Assembly: GCF_002009015.1 (NCBI RefSeq)
Contig: NZ_LZDE01000346.1
Location: 46,445 to 110,444, forward strand
Source of the DNA: Microbulbifer mangrovi
GTDB lineage: Bacteria; Pseudomonadota; Gammaproteobacteria; Pseudomonadales; Cellvibrionaceae
Length of the DNA: 64,000 bases
Direction: 5' to 3'
Shown piece by piece: positions 54,432 through 64,000 of the stretch. Both the position numbers and the translations under genes were made by a program. The first letter of the stretch is position 1. Each line of letters begins with the position of its first letter. The notes under the pieces were generated by a model, which searched no databases, was not told the origin of the DNA, and saw only the letters and a program-made list of their open reading frames with translations.

Positions 54432-54449
54432 CCATGGGCCCCGCTTTAT

Positions 54450-54478
54450 TTTTTAAACTTGCCCCAGGGAAACTGCAA
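54450..54478 (-). promoter_or_regulatory. Candidate promoter of the Anbu cluster
   Basis: On the minus strand TTGCAG (54473-54478) and TAAAAA (54450-54455) are 17 bases apart, immediately ahead of the ATP-grasp start at 54431. The short leader would leave little room for other control sites. Confidence 0.4.
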
Positions 54479-54661
54479 GCACCGTGCCAGTGCTCGTGTG
54501 CCAGAGCGGGGCGCGATGCTGCCCAATACTGGGGTGCGGCGAGGGAGGAGGCGACTTGAATCCCGGTGGCGGTACCGCGCGGGTAAAAATGGGGCGACCG
54601 CGCGCGGGATTGCGTCGCGGTGCCTCAATATGGGGATGAATACGGCGAAGGACCGGTTTGC

Positions 54662-55648
54662 CTAGCGGGATTGGGTGCCTGAAGCAGGGGCTATCTCGGC
54701 TTTCGCTTCGGGTCGTTTTTTGATGCCGGCTACCTTTTTCATCAGCAACAGGCTGCCGATGATGATTGCCATGCCCGCAAAGTGATAGCCGCTGAATGGT
54801 TCGCCCAACACCAGCGCTGCGGCAATCAATGTGATCACCGGGCCCGAGGTGCCAATGGCGCCGGTGGTGGCCGAACCGATCTGTTGAATGGCGGCACTCA
54901 TCATCAACGAGGGCACGACCGTGCACACGAAAGCCACGGTCAGCGCATACCCGTATACCGGCAGCGGTTGTTGAAGCCTGCTCCAGTCTGCCTGCAGGGC
55001 GAAGTGCAGTGCGATGGCGGCGCTCGCCACCAGCATCGCCAGCGCGGTAAATTGTCGGGCACCCAGCTGGCGAATTACGCCCTCGCTGAATGCCACATAG
55101 AGGGAAAAGCTCAGTGCGCTGCCGAAGGTGAGCAGAGCCCCCCAGCTGATTGCATCCATATTGACCCAGGCCGGGGCCAGCACACCGGTGCTGAAATTCT
55201 GGTCCTGCCAGTAAATCAGCAGTATCCCGGCGTAGGCGCCAAAGATGCACAGCAGCTGTGGGGCCGATATCGATTTACCCAGAAAGCACCAGCCCAGGAG
55301 TAGCACCAGGGTGGGGTAGAGATAGATGATCAGGCGCTCGAAGTTGGCGCTTATGTAGCGCAACCCCTGCAGGTCGAGGAAGCTCGCCAGGTAATAGCTG
55401 CAAAGCCCGAGTATTGCCGTCAGTAGCAGGTTGCGGCGGCTGACCGGGCGCCAGGCCTGCTGTCGCTTTAGCAGCATCAGGATGGCCAGGTAAAACGGCA
55501 GTGCCAGCGCCATGCGCAACAGGATAAAAGTTTCCACATCCACGCCATGGCGATAGGCCAGCTTGATGAAAATGGCTTTGATGGAGAAGAGGGCGGCGGC
55601 GCCCAGGGCCAGCAGGAACCCGCTGCTATTGGTGGGGGTGGTGCTCAT
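54662..55648 (-). CDS. EamA/DMT superfamily transporter
   Basis: 328 residues from the ATG at 55648, preceded by AAGGAAC. Ten membrane helices are arranged as two EamA repeats (LLALGAAALFSIKAIFIKLAYRHGVD... and ISWGALLTFGSALSFSLYVAFSEGVIRQLG...), with the GSATTGAIGTSGPVITLIAAALVLGEPF motif of the second repeat. These transporters export amino acids or other small metabolites, but the substrate cannot be predicted. A basic C-terminal tail follows. It is monocistronic, downstream of tRNA-Val on the other strand. Confidence 0.9.
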   Translation of the reverse strand: MSTTPTNSSGFLLALGAAALFSIKAIFIKLAYRHGVDVETFILLRMALALPFYLAILMLLKRQQAWRPVSRRNLLLTAILGLCSYYLASFLDLQGLRYISANFERLIIYLYPTLVLLLGWCFLGKSISAPQLLCIFGAYAGILLIYWQDQNFSTGVLAPAWVNMDAISWGALLTFGSALSFSLYVAFSEGVIRQLGARQFTALAMLVASAAIALHFALQADWSRLQQPLPVYGYALTVAFVCTVVPSLMMSAAIQQIGSATTGAIGTSGPVITLIAAALVLGEPFSGYHFAGMAIIIGSLLLMKKVAGIKKRPEAKAEIAPASGTQSR

Positions 55649-55773
55649 AAGTTCCTTCAGATACCGCGGTGTGAGACCGAGTGGACACGAGAAAGGTCTC
55701 GGCGCTGCGTCCTGCAGCCGGGTCACGATACCCCAAGTGCTTGATTGGCGGAAATATTTTCTGATTTGAGTTG

Positions 55774-55802
55774 TTGAAAAGCAAAAAAGCTGGTGCTAAA
55801 GT
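55774..55802 (+). promoter_or_regulatory. Promoter of tRNA-Val
   Basis: TTGAAA (55774-55779) and TAAAGT (55797-55802) are separated by 17 bases and end about 58 bases ahead of the tRNA gene. Confidence 0.5.
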
Positions 55803-55860
55803 TCGCGTCCTCTGCAGCGGGGCATAACTCTTATTGAAGTTCCCCAGTCTGCCAGTCTTT

Positions 55861-55937
<77 letters not shown>

Positions 55938-56070
55938 ATTTCCCGTGAGTCTCTTCTGTTGCGCTAGTTCTGCTAGGCTGATTTGACTCGCTTCGGGCTT
56001 CCAGCCCGCCATCACCATGATAATCATGCGGTCTTTCGTAGGGATCGCCACTGATAGATAAGGAAGTGCA

Positions 56071-58017
56071 ATGCCTGTTGTCACCCTCCCTGACGGTTCC
56101 CGTCGCGAATTTTCCAATTCCGTTTCCGTATTCGACGTTGCCAATGATATTGGTCCCGGCCTGGCGAAAGCTGCCCTGGCAGGTGTGGTCGACGGCAAGG
56201 AAGTGGATACCAGTTTTGTTATCGATCACGACGCCGAACTCGCCATCGTGACCGATCGCCAGCCGGAAGGGCTGGAAATCATCCGTCACTCCACCGCGCA
56301 CCTGCTGGCCCAGGCGGTCAAGCAGCTCTATCCGGGCGCCCAGGTCACTATTGGCCCGGTGATTGAAGACGGCTTTTATTACGACTTCGCTTACGAGCGT
56401 CAGTTTACGCCGGAAGATCTCGAGAAGATCGAGAAGCGTATGGAAGAGCTGGCCAAGGAAGATATTCCGGTAAGCCGTCGCCTGCTGCCGCGGGATGACG
56501 CGGTCAAGTATTTCCGCGAACTGGGTGAGGAATACAAGGCGGAGATCATTGCCAGTATTCCCACTAATGAAGATATCTCCCTGTACCGTCAGGGCGACTT
56601 CGAAGACCTGTGTCGCGGTCCGCACGTGCCGTCTACCGGCAAGTTGAAGGCGTTCAAGCTGACCAAAGTGGCCGGTGCCTACTGGCGCGGCGATGCCAAC
56701 AACGAAATGCTGACCCGTGTTTACGGTACCGCCTGGTCCAACAAGAAAGAACTCAAGGCGTATCTGCACCGCATCGCCGAGGCAGAGAAGCGCGATCACC
56801 GCAAGCTGGCGAAGAAGTTCGACCTGTTCCATATTCAGGAAGAAGCGCCGGGCATGGTGTTCTGGCACCCGAACGGCTGGACTGTATACAGCACCGTTGA
56901 GCAGTACATGCGCGAGCGCCAGCGCGAGCGCGGCTATAAAGAGATCAAGACCCCGCAGCTGGTGGACTTCTCCCTGTGGCAGAAATCCGGTCACGCCGAC
57001 AAGTTCGGCGACGACATGTTCACCCTGACCAGCGAAGAGCGTCAGTTTGCCATCAAGCCCATGAACTGCCCCTGTCACGTACAGGTATTCAACCAGGGTC
57101 TGCGTAGCTATCGCGATCTGCCCCTGCGTCTGGCGGAGTTCGGCTCCTGTCACCGCAGCGAACCTTCCGGTTCCCTGCACGGCCTGATGCGTGTGCGCGG
57201 CTTCGTCCAGGACGATGGCCACATCTTCTGTACCGAAGACCAGATTCAGTCCGAAGTGTCCGAATTCATGGACCTGCTGCACGCGGTCTATAAAGACTTC
57301 GGCTTTGAAGAGGTGATCTACCGCCTGTCCACCCGCCCCGAGCAGCGCGTCGGTTCCGACGAGAGCTGGGACAAGGCGGAAAAAGCACTGGCGGACGCCC
57401 TGAATGCCGCGGACCTGCCGTGGGAAGAGCTGCCGGGCGAGGGTGCCTTCTACGGACCCAAGATCGAATTCTCCCTGAAGGACTGCCTCGGCCGCGTATG
57501 GCAGTGCGGTACCATCCAGGTGGACTTCTCCATGCCGGGCCGTCTGGATGCCCAGTATGTGTCGGAAGACGGTTCCCGTCAGACCCCGGTCATGCTGCAC
57601 CGCGCGACCCTGGGTTCCTTCGAGCGCTTCATCGGTATTCTGATCGAGAACTACGAAGGGGCATTCCCAACCTGGCTGGCCCCCCAGCAGGTGGCGGTGC
57701 TGAATATCACGGATCGACAGTCCGACTACTGTCGCGATCTCGAGTCCAAGCTGGGAGCCGAAGGCTTCCGTGCAGCTGCTGACTTGAGAAACGAGAAGAT
57801 CGGCTTTAAAATCCGCGAGCACACGCTTCAGCGTGTTCCTTATCTGCTGGTGATCGGCGATAAGGAAGTGGAGAATCAGACGGTCGCCGTGCGGACACGT
57901 AGCGGTGAGGACCTCGGAACCATGACTTACGAGTCATTCCTTGAGATCCTCAGCCAAGATGTGGATCGCCGCGGCCGTTCGTCTATTGAGAGTGCTAACG
58001 AGAGCGCTGACGCCTGA
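56071..58017 (+). CDS. thrS: Threonyl-tRNA synthetase
   Basis: 648 residues. Domains in order: TGS (1-62, [13 protein letters not shown]); editing domain with [18 protein letters not shown] and the distal [10 protein letters not shown] site; class II catalytic core with the zinc-binding Cys of KPMNCPCHV, motif 2 FRAFGS-like [34 protein letters not shown], and motif 3 [13 protein letters not shown]; and the anticodon-binding C-terminal domain beginning [16 protein letters not shown] precedes the ATG. It heads the thrS-infC-rpmI-rplT translation operon; infC starts 42 bases later. Confidence 0.98.
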   Translation: MPVVTLPDGSRREFSNSVSVFDVANDIGPGLAKAALAGVVDGKEVDTSFVIDHDAELAIVTDRQPEGLEIIRHSTAHLLAQAVKQLYPGAQVTIGPVIEDGFYYDFAYERQFTPEDLEKIEKRMEELAKEDIPVSRRLLPRDDAVKYFRELGEEYKAEIIASIPTNEDISLYRQGDFEDLCRGPHVPSTGKLKAFKLTKVAGAYWRGDANNEMLTRVYGTAWSNKKELKAYLHRIAEAEKRDHRKLAKKFDLFHIQEEAPGMVFWHPNGWTVYSTVEQYMRERQRERGYKEIKTPQLVDFSLWQKSGHADKFGDDMFTLTSEERQFAIKPMNCPCHVQVFNQGLRSYRDLPLRLAEFGSCHRSEPSGSLHGLMRVRGFVQDDGHIFCTEDQIQSEVSEFMDLLHAVYKDFGFEEVIYRLSTRPEQRVGSDESWDKAEKALADALNAADLPWEELPGEGAFYGPKIEFSLKDCLGRVWQCGTIQVDFSMPGRLDAQYVSEDGSRQTPVMLHRATLGSFERFIGILIENYEGAFPTWLAPQQVAVLNITDRQSDYCRDLESKLGAEGFRAAADLRNEKIGFKIREHTLQRVPYLLVIGDKEVENQTVAVRTRSGEDLGTMTYESFLEILSQDVDRRGRSSIESANESADA

Positions 58018-58059
58018 GCCATCTCATAGACATTTTATAAATCATCGGAGACGAGTGTT

Positions 58060-58599
58060 ATTAAACGAGATATGAAAGGAAAGTCCAAGAAGGCCCGCAT
58101 CAATGATCAGATCGAGGCGTCGCAACTGCGACTGATTGGTGCGGATGGTGAACAGGTAGGTATTGTTTCTCTGGAAGAGGCGCTGGAAGAAGCGCAGAAA
58201 GCCAGCCTGGATCTCGTTGAAATTGCCTCGGACTCCGATCCCATAGTCTGTAAGATCATGGACTACGGTAAGCACATTTTTGAGGCCAAAAAGGCCAAAA
58301 ATGCGGCTAAAAAGAAACAAAAGCAGCAGCAGATCAAGGAAATGAAGTTCCGTCCCGGTACCGATATCGGCGACTACCAGATCAAGCTGCGCAACCTGAC
58401 CCGCTTCCTGGAAGCCGGGGACAAGGCGAAAGTATCCCTGCGCTTCCGCGGCCGTGAAATGGCCCACCAGGAGCTGGGGATGGAAATGATGCAGCGCATC
58501 GAGAAAGATCTCGAGGAGCTGGGTACTGTGGAGCAGCGGCCGAAGATGGAAGGCCGTCAGATGATCATGGTCATCGCTCCCAGTAAAAAGAAAAAGTAA
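58060..58599 (+). CDS. infC: Translation initiation factor IF-3
   Basis: 179 residues if translation starts at the ATT at 58060 (ATT AAA CGA GAT ATG), nine bases from GGAG. The AUU start is the classic infC device, letting IF-3 limit its own synthesis because it rejects non-standard initiation codons. An in-frame ATG at 58072 lacks a ribosome site. The protein shows [30 protein letters not shown] (N-domain), a Lys-rich linker, and [48 protein letters not shown] (C-domain, 30S binding). Confidence 0.96.
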   Translation: MKRDMKGKSKKARINDQIEASQLRLIGADGEQVGIVSLEEALEEAQKASLDLVEIASDSDPIVCKIMDYGKHIFEAKKAKNAAKKKQKQQQIKEMKFRPGTDIGDYQIKLRNLTRFLEAGDKAKVSLRFRGREMAHQELGMEMMQRIEKDLEELGTVEQRPKMEGRQMIMVIAPSKKKK

Positions 58600-58602
58600 G
58601 GC

Positions 58603-58618
58603 GCAGGGGTAACCCTGC
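58603..58618 (+). promoter_or_regulatory. Hairpin in the infC-rpmI spacer
   Basis: GCAGGG-GTAA-CCCTGC forms a 6-bp tetraloop hairpin directly after the infC stop and is followed by ACCTTCTTTT. It may partly terminate, or belong to the leader through which L20 controls rpmI-rplT in gammaproteobacteria. Confidence 0.4.
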
Positions 58619-58697
58619 ACCTTCTTTTCGGGAAGTGATCGGGCGACGGCTGCCTTCTCACTCCCAAGTCACTCCCTCGGGGGTGGCCAATATCAAC

Positions 58698-58721
58698 GTA
58701 GGAGCCTGCTCGCAGGCGAAC
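58698..58721. repeat. REP-like palindrome (copy 1)
   Basis: GTAGGAGCCTGCTCGCAGGC followed by GAAC contains the imperfect palindrome GCCTGC/GCAGGC and opens with GTAGGAGC. It resembles the GTAGGAGC-headed REP elements of pseudomonads. A second near-identical copy lies at 60559-60580. It sits 23 bases ahead of the rpmI start. Confidence 0.55.
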
Positions 58722-58743
58722 CTAAAACTATTTGGAGTACAAA

Positions 58744-58938
58744 ATGCCGAAAGCAAAAGTACATTCTGGCGCTGCAAAGCGTTTCAAGAAGACCGCTGCG
58801 GGCTACAAGCACAAGCACGCTAACAAGAGCCACATCCTCACCAAGATGACCACCAAGCGTAAGCGTCAGCTGCGCGGCACCCAGACCATGAACAAGTCTG
58901 ATGCCACCCTGGTCGATCGTATGCTGCGCGCCAAGTAA
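58744..58938 (+). CDS. rpmI: 50S ribosomal protein L35
   Basis: 64 residues, the standard L35 size: [43 protein letters not shown] and the terminal DRMLRAK. The ATG at 58744 is preferred over an in-frame codon at 58732. L35 binds 23S rRNA in the large subunit. It lies between infC and rplT, as in all gammaproteobacteria, with 36 bases to rplT. Confidence 0.98.
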   Translation: MPKAKVHSGAAKRFKKTAAGYKHKHANKSHILTKMTTKRKRQLRGTQTMNKSDATLVDRMLRAK

Positions 58939-58974
58939 TTGGCTGCACACGTTAAGTTTTAAGAGGATATTGTT

Positions 58975-59334
58975 ATGGCCCGTGTAAAACGTGGTGTAGT
59001 GGCGCGTCGTAGTCACAAGAAAATTCTGAAGCAGGCTAAAGGTTACTACGGTGCGCGTTCTCGCGTATTCCGCGTAGCCAAGCAGGCAGTCATCAAAGCT
59101 GGTCAGTACGCTTACCGCGACCGTCGCGTTAAGAAGCGTAACTTCCGCGCACTGTGGATCACGCGTATCAACGCCCAGTCCCGCGCTGAAGGCCTGAGCT
59201 ACAGCCGACTGATTGCTGGCCTGAAAAAGGCGGATATCGCTCTGGATCGCCGTGTTCTGGCTGATCTGGCGGTATACGATAAAGCCGCTTTTGCTGCCGT
59301 AGTTGAAAAAGCCAAGGCAGCCCTGGCAGCTTAA
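58975..59334 (+). CDS. rplT: 50S ribosomal protein L20
   Basis: 119 residues: [50 protein letters not shown], then [18 protein letters not shown] core and a helical C-terminus. L20 is needed early in 50S assembly and represses its own operon by binding the leader or the rpmI region of the message. AAGAGGA precedes the ATG. A terminator follows 50 bases after the stop. Confidence 0.98.
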   Translation: MARVKRGVVARRSHKKILKQAKGYYGARSRVFRVAKQAVIKAGQYAYRDRRVKKRNFRALWITRINAQSRAEGLSYSRLIAGLKKADIALDRRVLADLAVYDKAAFAAVVEKAKAALAA

Positions 59335-59384
59335 TTAGCGCCTGCAGAATAAATCGGCCCGAAAGGGCGGATTTGTGCTTTAAG

Positions 59385-59421
59385 AATAGGGAAGGGCTGT
59401 TTGGCTCTTCCCTATTTTTTT
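59385..59421 (+). terminator. Terminator after rplT
   Basis: AATAGGGAAGGGC (59385-59397) pairs with GCTCTTCCCTATT (59404-59416) with one G-T pair and is followed by a T run. It separates the thrS-rplT unit from pheST. Confidence 0.9.
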
Positions 59422-59464
59422 ATCAGCTTTTGCTAAAAATAATTCTGTCGCACCCGGTGTGTAG

Positions 59465-60541
<1,077 letters not shown>

Positions 60542-60558
60542 CGCGAATCCCATAGATT

Positions 60559-60580
60559 GGAGCCTGCTTCGCAGGTGAAC
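60559..60580. repeat. REP-like palindrome (copy 2)
   Basis: GGAGCCTGCTTCGCAGG followed by TGAAC differs from the copy at 58698-58721 by one inserted T and one C-to-T change over the shared 22 bases. It lies in the 80-base pheS-pheT spacer. Confidence 0.55.
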
Positions 60581-60621
60581 AGCGCAAAGCGCATAACAGA
60601 ATTCAGAATTAGAGAACGATT

Positions 60622-63000
60622 ATGAAATTCAGCAATGCCTGGTTGCGGGAGTGGGTAAACCCGGACCTGACAGCACAACAGCTGGCCGACCAGATCACCA
60701 TGGCAGGCCTGGAAGTGGACGCCGTTGAGCCGGTAGCCGGCGCGTTTTCCGGTGTCGTGGTGGGCGAGATCATCGCCTGTGAACAGCACCCGGACGCCGA
60801 CAAGCTGCGTGTGTGCCAGGTGAAGGGCCACCCGGAAGGCGACATGCAGGTCGTCTGCGGTGCGCCGAATGCCCGCGTCGGCATCAAGATTCCGTTTGCA
60901 CTGGTCGGCGCCAAGCTGCCCGGTGACTTCAAAATCAAGAAAGCCAAGCTGCGCGGCGTCGAGAGCTTCGGCATGCTGTGTGCCCAGACCGAACTGGAGC
61001 TCGGCGACGACAACGACGGCATCTGGGAACTGCCCAGCGATGCCCCCACCGGCACCGACCTGCGCGAATATCTGTTGTTAGACGACAGCGCCATCGAAGT
61101 GGACCTCACCCCAAACCGCTCCGACTGCCTTGGTGTGGCCGGTATCGCCCGCGAAGTGGGTGTACTGAACCGCTGCGCCGTCACCGAGCCGACCATCGAG
61201 CCTGTTGCCCCGGTGATCGACGAAAGCTTCCCGGTATCCCTGATGGCCGAAGACGCCTGTCCGCGCTACGTGGGCCGCGTAATCCGCAATATCAATGTGG
61301 ATGCCGAAACCCCGCTGTGGATGCAGGAGCGTCTGCGTCGTAGTGGCCTGCGCAGCATCGATCCGGTGGTGGATGTCACCAACTACGTACTGCTGGAGTT
61401 CGGCCAGCCCATGCACGCCTTTGACCTCGCCAAGCTGAGCGGCGGCATCAAGGTGCGCATGGCAGAGCAGGGTGAAAAACTCACCCTGCTGGACGAGCAG
61501 GAAGTCGAGCTGAATGCCGATACCCTGCTGATCGCGGACGAGAAGGGCCCGCTGGCCATCGCCGGTGTGATGGGTGGCCTGGATTCCTCCGTTACCGACA
61601 GCACCCAGGACATCTTCCTGGAGAGCGCCTTCTTCAGTCCGCTGGCCATCGCCGGCAAGGCGCGCTCCTACGGCCTGCACACGGATTCCTCCCACCGCTT
61701 CGAGCGCGGTGTGGACTACCGCCTGCAGGAAAAGGCCATCGAGCGCGCTACCCAGCTGCTGCTGGATATCGTCGGCGGTGAGCCTGGCCCCGTGCACCTG
61801 CGCGAAGTGACCGAAGCCATGCCGGCAGAGCGCAGAATCAATCTGCGCCGTGCACGCGTACAGTCCGGTCTCGGCATCGATATGCCGGATAGCGACATCG
61901 TCGAGATCATCACCCGCCTGGGCCTTGAGAAACTGTCTGAAGACGCCGAAGGCTGGACCTTCCTGGTGCCGAGCTTCCGCTTTGATATCGCCATCGAAGC
62001 GGACCTGCTGGAAGAGCTGGCGCGGGTATACGGCTACAACCGCATCCCCAGCGTAAGCTTCAATGCAGCGCTGGACATTGTGCCGCGCAACGAAGCCATC
62101 GTCGCCCAGTCACATCTGGAGCAGACCCTGCTGGCGCGTGGTTATCAAGAGGCCATTACCTTCAGCTTTATTGATCGCGAGGCCTCCGCCAAATTCGATC
62201 CGGAAGTGGAGCCGGTGGCCCTGCAGAACCCGATCAGCGCGGAGCTGTCCGTGATGCGTACCACCCTGATGCCAGGGCTGGTCAAGGCGCTGCAGTACAA
62301 CCTGAACCGCCAGCAGGACCGCCTGCGCCTGTTCGAGACCGGACTGCGCTTCGTGCCCGCCGGGGAAGCCCTGAAGCAGGAGCGCATGATTGCGGGCCTG
62401 ATCTACGGCACCCGCCAGCCCGAAGGCTGGACCGGCAGTAAGGATCTGGTGGACTTCTACGATATCAAAGCCGACGTAGAGGCCCTGCTGGCCCACTACG
62501 AAGCCGATGCAGAATTCACCTTCGCTCCCGCCAAACACCCGGCGCTGCACCCCGGCCAGTGCGCCCAGGTCCTGCGCAACGGCGAACCGGTGGGCGTGCT
62601 CGGCGCGTTGCACCCACAGCTGCAGAAAGCGTTTGATCTGCCGAAGGGCGCCTTCCTGTTCGAGCTCAGCCTGGACGGATTGGGGCAGGCGGTGATCCCC
62701 GCATTCGCTCCGCTGTCCAAGTTCCCGGAAGTGCGCCGCGATCTCGCGATTCTGGCGGACGTTAACACCCCGGTCGGCCAGCTCGCCGAGACCGCCGTTC
62801 AGACTGCCGGCGAATATTTGACGGACTTCAACATTTTTGACGTCTATCAGGGCAAAGGCATTGATTTTAATAGAAAAAGTGTCGCCATGGGCTTGACCTT
62901 TCAGCATCCCTCGCGCACCCTTAATGACGAAGAAATCAATGCCGCTGTCGAAGCGGTAGTTCGTGAACTAGAACAAAAATACAACGCCAGTCTGCGCTAA
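60622..63000 (+). CDS. pheT: Phenylalanyl-tRNA synthetase beta subunit
   Basis: 792 residues. The N-terminal tRNA-binding OB domain (GVVVGEIIACEQHPDADKLRVCQVKGHPEGDMQVVCGAPNARVG) is followed by the B3/B4 editing domain (SGLRSIDPVVDVTNYVLLEFGQPMHAFDLAKL), B5 (RRINLRRARVQSGLGIDMPDSDIVEIITRLGLE), a catalytic-like core (VYGYNRIPSV) and the C-terminal FDX-ACB anticodon domain (LSKFPEVRRDLAILADVNTPVGQL). It forms the alpha2-beta2 synthetase with PheS. Sequence is typical throughout. Confidence 0.98.
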   Translation: MKFSNAWLREWVNPDLTAQQLADQITMAGLEVDAVEPVAGAFSGVVVGEIIACEQHPDADKLRVCQVKGHPEGDMQVVCGAPNARVGIKIPFALVGAKLPGDFKIKKAKLRGVESFGMLCAQTELELGDDNDGIWELPSDAPTGTDLREYLLLDDSAIEVDLTPNRSDCLGVAGIAREVGVLNRCAVTEPTIEPVAPVIDESFPVSLMAEDACPRYVGRVIRNINVDAETPLWMQERLRRSGLRSIDPVVDVTNYVLLEFGQPMHAFDLAKLSGGIKVRMAEQGEKLTLLDEQEVELNADTLLIADEKGPLAIAGVMGGLDSSVTDSTQDIFLESAFFSPLAIAGKARSYGLHTDSSHRFERGVDYRLQEKAIERATQLLLDIVGGEPGPVHLREVTEAMPAERRINLRRARVQSGLGIDMPDSDIVEIITRLGLEKLSEDAEGWTFLVPSFRFDIAIEADLLEELARVYGYNRIPSVSFNAALDIVPRNEAIVAQSHLEQTLLARGYQEAITFSFIDREASAKFDPEVEPVALQNPISAELSVMRTTLMPGLVKALQYNLNRQQDRLRLFETGLRFVPAGEALKQERMIAGLIYGTRQPEGWTGSKDLVDFYDIKADVEALLAHYEADAEFTFAPAKHPALHPGQCAQVLRNGEPVGVLGALHPQLQKAFDLPKGAFLFELSLDGLGQAVIPAFAPLSKFPEVRRDLAILADVNTPVGQLAETAVQTAGEYLTDFNIFDVYQGKGIDFNRKSVAMGLTFQHPSRTLNDEEINAAVEAVVRELEQKYNASLR

Positions 63001-63014
63001 ACCGGTCAACGCTC

Positions 63015-63044
63015 CGGGATACGCGAACTGACGAGCGTATCCCG
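63015..63044 (+). terminator. Hairpin between pheT and ihfA
   Basis: CGGGATACGC (63015-63024) pairs exactly with GCGTATCCCG (63035-63044) around a 10-base loop, shortly after the pheT stop. There is no T run, so it is likely a processing or partial termination signal. Confidence 0.45.
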
Positions 63045-63132
63045 AGAGCGTCTGCCTCCGGGTTACAAGCCGCTGCGGTACCAGGCTTAAAAACCGGGAG
63101 TCGACGCCTCTGAATCTGTTGGGCAGGAACCA

Positions 63133-63438
63133 ATGACAGAGGCACTGACCAAAGCCGGGCTCGCCGAGAAGTTGTACGAAGAGCTGGGTTTCAACAAGCG
63201 CGAAGCGAAAGAGATCGTCGAATACTTCTTCGAGGAAATCCGCAACGCCCTTGAAAATAACGAGCAGGTCAAGCTGTCGGGGTTTGGCAATTTCGATCTG
63301 CGTGATAAAAGCCAGCGTCCGGGAAGGAACCCAAAGACTGGCGAAGAAATCCCCATTTCCGCGAGAAGGGTAGTTACCTTCAAGCCGGGGCAAAAACTCA
63401 AGGCACGAGTAGAAGAAGATGCTGGAAGCGAGTCATAA
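63133..63438 (+). CDS. ihfA: Integration host factor subunit alpha
   Basis: 101 residues: [55 protein letters not shown], the DNA-contacting arm [33 protein letters not shown] and an acidic tail. Together with IhfB (35565-35873) it forms the DNA-bending heterodimer used in replication, recombination and promoter architecture. The pheST-ihfA order is classic. The last 20 bases overlap the start of the MerR-type gene. Confidence 0.98.
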   Translation: MTEALTKAGLAEKLYEELGFNKREAKEIVEYFFEEIRNALENNEQVKLSGFGNFDLRDKSQRPGRNPKTGEEIPISARRVVTFKPGQKLKARVEEDAGSES

Positions 63439-63784
63439 CAGCGAACTCCCGGTAATTCCGGGTAAACGCTATTTCACCATCGGTGAAGTGAGTGAGCTTT
63501 GTGCAGTCAAACCGCATGTACTGCGCTACTGGGAACAGGAATTCCCGCAGCTCAGCCCGGTAAAACGCCGCGGTAACCGGCGTTATTACCAGCACCAGGA
63601 TGTCATCCTCATCCGCCAGATCCGCGCACTCCTGTACGAAGAGGGCTACACCATCGGCGGCGCACGCCTGCAGATGGAAAGCGGCAGCTCCGAAAAAGTA
63701 CAGACCGTACAGCTGCAACAGGTGATCCCACAGATGATTGCCGAGCTGGAAGGGGTGCTGGAACTACTGGAAGTGGAAGCCTGA
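63419..63784 (+). CDS. MerR family transcriptional regulator
   Basis: 121 residues. The MerR winged helix motif is [69 protein letters not shown], followed by a short dimerisation helix. There are no C-terminal cysteines for metal sensing, so it is not a mercury, copper or zinc sensor. The same gene follows ihfA in Pseudomonas. The coding start lies inside ihfA, so translation is probably coupled. Confidence 0.88.
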   Translation: MLEASHNSELPVIPGKRYFTIGEVSELCAVKPHVLRYWEQEFPQLSPVKRRGNRRYYQHQDVILIRQIRALLYEEGYTIGGARLQMESGSSEKVQTVQLQQVIPQMIAELEGVLELLEVEA

Positions 63785-63816
63785 TCTAACCTGGGTCAAA
63801 AAGGCGCAAAACGGGC

Positions 63817-63844
63817 TTGCATTCCCTCCGTACTTCGGTATGAT
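63817..63844 (+). promoter_or_regulatory. Promoter of tRNA-Pro
   Basis: TTGCAT (63817-63822) and TATGAT (63839-63844) are separated by 16 bases; the latter is 5/6 of the consensus. The tRNA begins about 78 bases downstream. Confidence 0.65.
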
Positions 63845-63921
63845 TTGCGCCTCATCGCAAAGCGATGCCCCTTATAAATCAAGCACTTACGCGATTTTCC
63901 CGCAGCTTGATTTGCTCTTAT

Positions 63922-63998
63922 CGGAGTGTAGCGCAGCCTGGTAGCGCACCACACTGGGGGTGTGGTGGTCGTCGGTTCAAATCCGGCCACTCCGACCA
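63922..63998 (+). tRNA. tRNA-Pro (anticodon GGG)
   Basis: 77 nucleotides with encoded CCA. The acceptor CGGAGTG/CACTCCG, anticodon stem CACAC/GTGTG with loop TGGGGGT (anticodon GGG) and T arm GTTCAAATC are clear. It reads CCC and CCU codons. Confidence 0.97.
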
Positions 63999-64000
63999 TA

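Noticed and set aside
59373..59441. Possible Phe-rich leader peptide for pheST attenuation
   Set aside because: Most of the Phe codons come from the terminator T run itself, and the frame would cross the hairpin rather than precede it, so it does not fit the attenuation model.

Overview
The window is about 64 kb of ordinary, gene-dense chromosome from a gammaproteobacterium. Gene order is strikingly like the Pseudomonas block yciK-mupP-ubiG-mtaD / gyrA-serC-pheA-(tyrA-aroA)-cmk-rpsA-ihfB / (O-antigen site) comEA-wbpL-wbpM-tRNA-Asn-uvrB, and thrS-infC-rpmI-rplT-pheST-ihfA-merR-tRNA-Pro. Differences in content (mtnA and hisC2 absent, murQ present next to yciK, a 1,183-residue fused indolepyruvate oxidoreductase, several marine-type outer-membrane proteins) suggest a Pseudomonas relative such as the Cellvibrionales (Microbulbifer-like). 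That placement is an inference from gene order and protein character, not from a search. No rRNA, CRISPR array, insertion sequence or prophage was seen.

Layout. 1-780 is the 3' end of a glutamine-synthetase-family gene (gamma-glutamylputrescine synthetase type). 1.1-7.5 kb holds an OmpW-like barrel, a tightly coupled trio (GT4 glycosyltransferase, SAM methyltransferase, helical-toroid protein), an opposing methyltransferase, a LbH acyltransferase and a shikimate-kinase-like protein. 7.6-11.9 kb has an Lrp/AsnC regulator divergent from the fused IorA-IorB enzyme. 12-19.8 kb is an envelope-related stretch: OprO/P porin, TraB/GumN protein, two convergent GT4 enzymes, a PagL-like lipid A deacylase, a divergent sigma-70 factor and a small secreted protein. 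20.4-25.2 kb is murQ, then yciK, mupP, ubiG and mtaD, all on the minus strand.

25.5-38.2 kb is the housekeeping run gyrA, serC, pheA, tyrA-aroA, cmk, rpsA, ihfB, lapA, lapB, pyrF. It supplies DNA supercoiling, serine and aromatic amino acids, CMP phosphorylation, translation, nucleoid architecture and control of LPS synthesis. 38.4-42.7 kb has comEA and a compact wbpV/K-wbpL-wbpM set, expected to make a UDP-N-acetyl-6-deoxyhexosamine and load it onto undecaprenyl phosphate, in place of a full O-antigen locus. tRNA-Asn and uvrB follow. 45.3-50.4 kb is a MacB-type ABC operon with three consecutive adaptor-like genes between ATPase and permease. 50.4-54.4 kb is a complete Anbu (bacterial proteasome homologue) cluster with its transglutaminase, alpha-E and ATP-grasp partners. 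An EamA transporter and tRNA-Val follow, then the thrS translation block to the end, closing with tRNA-Pro.

The items most worth a second look are the three-adaptor ABC operon, the GT-methyltransferase-toroid cassette, two REP-like palindromes in the translation block, the minimal wbp set at the O-antigen site, three successive TTG-started genes (lapA, lapB, pyrF), and perfect 15-bp hairpins on both sides of rpsA.
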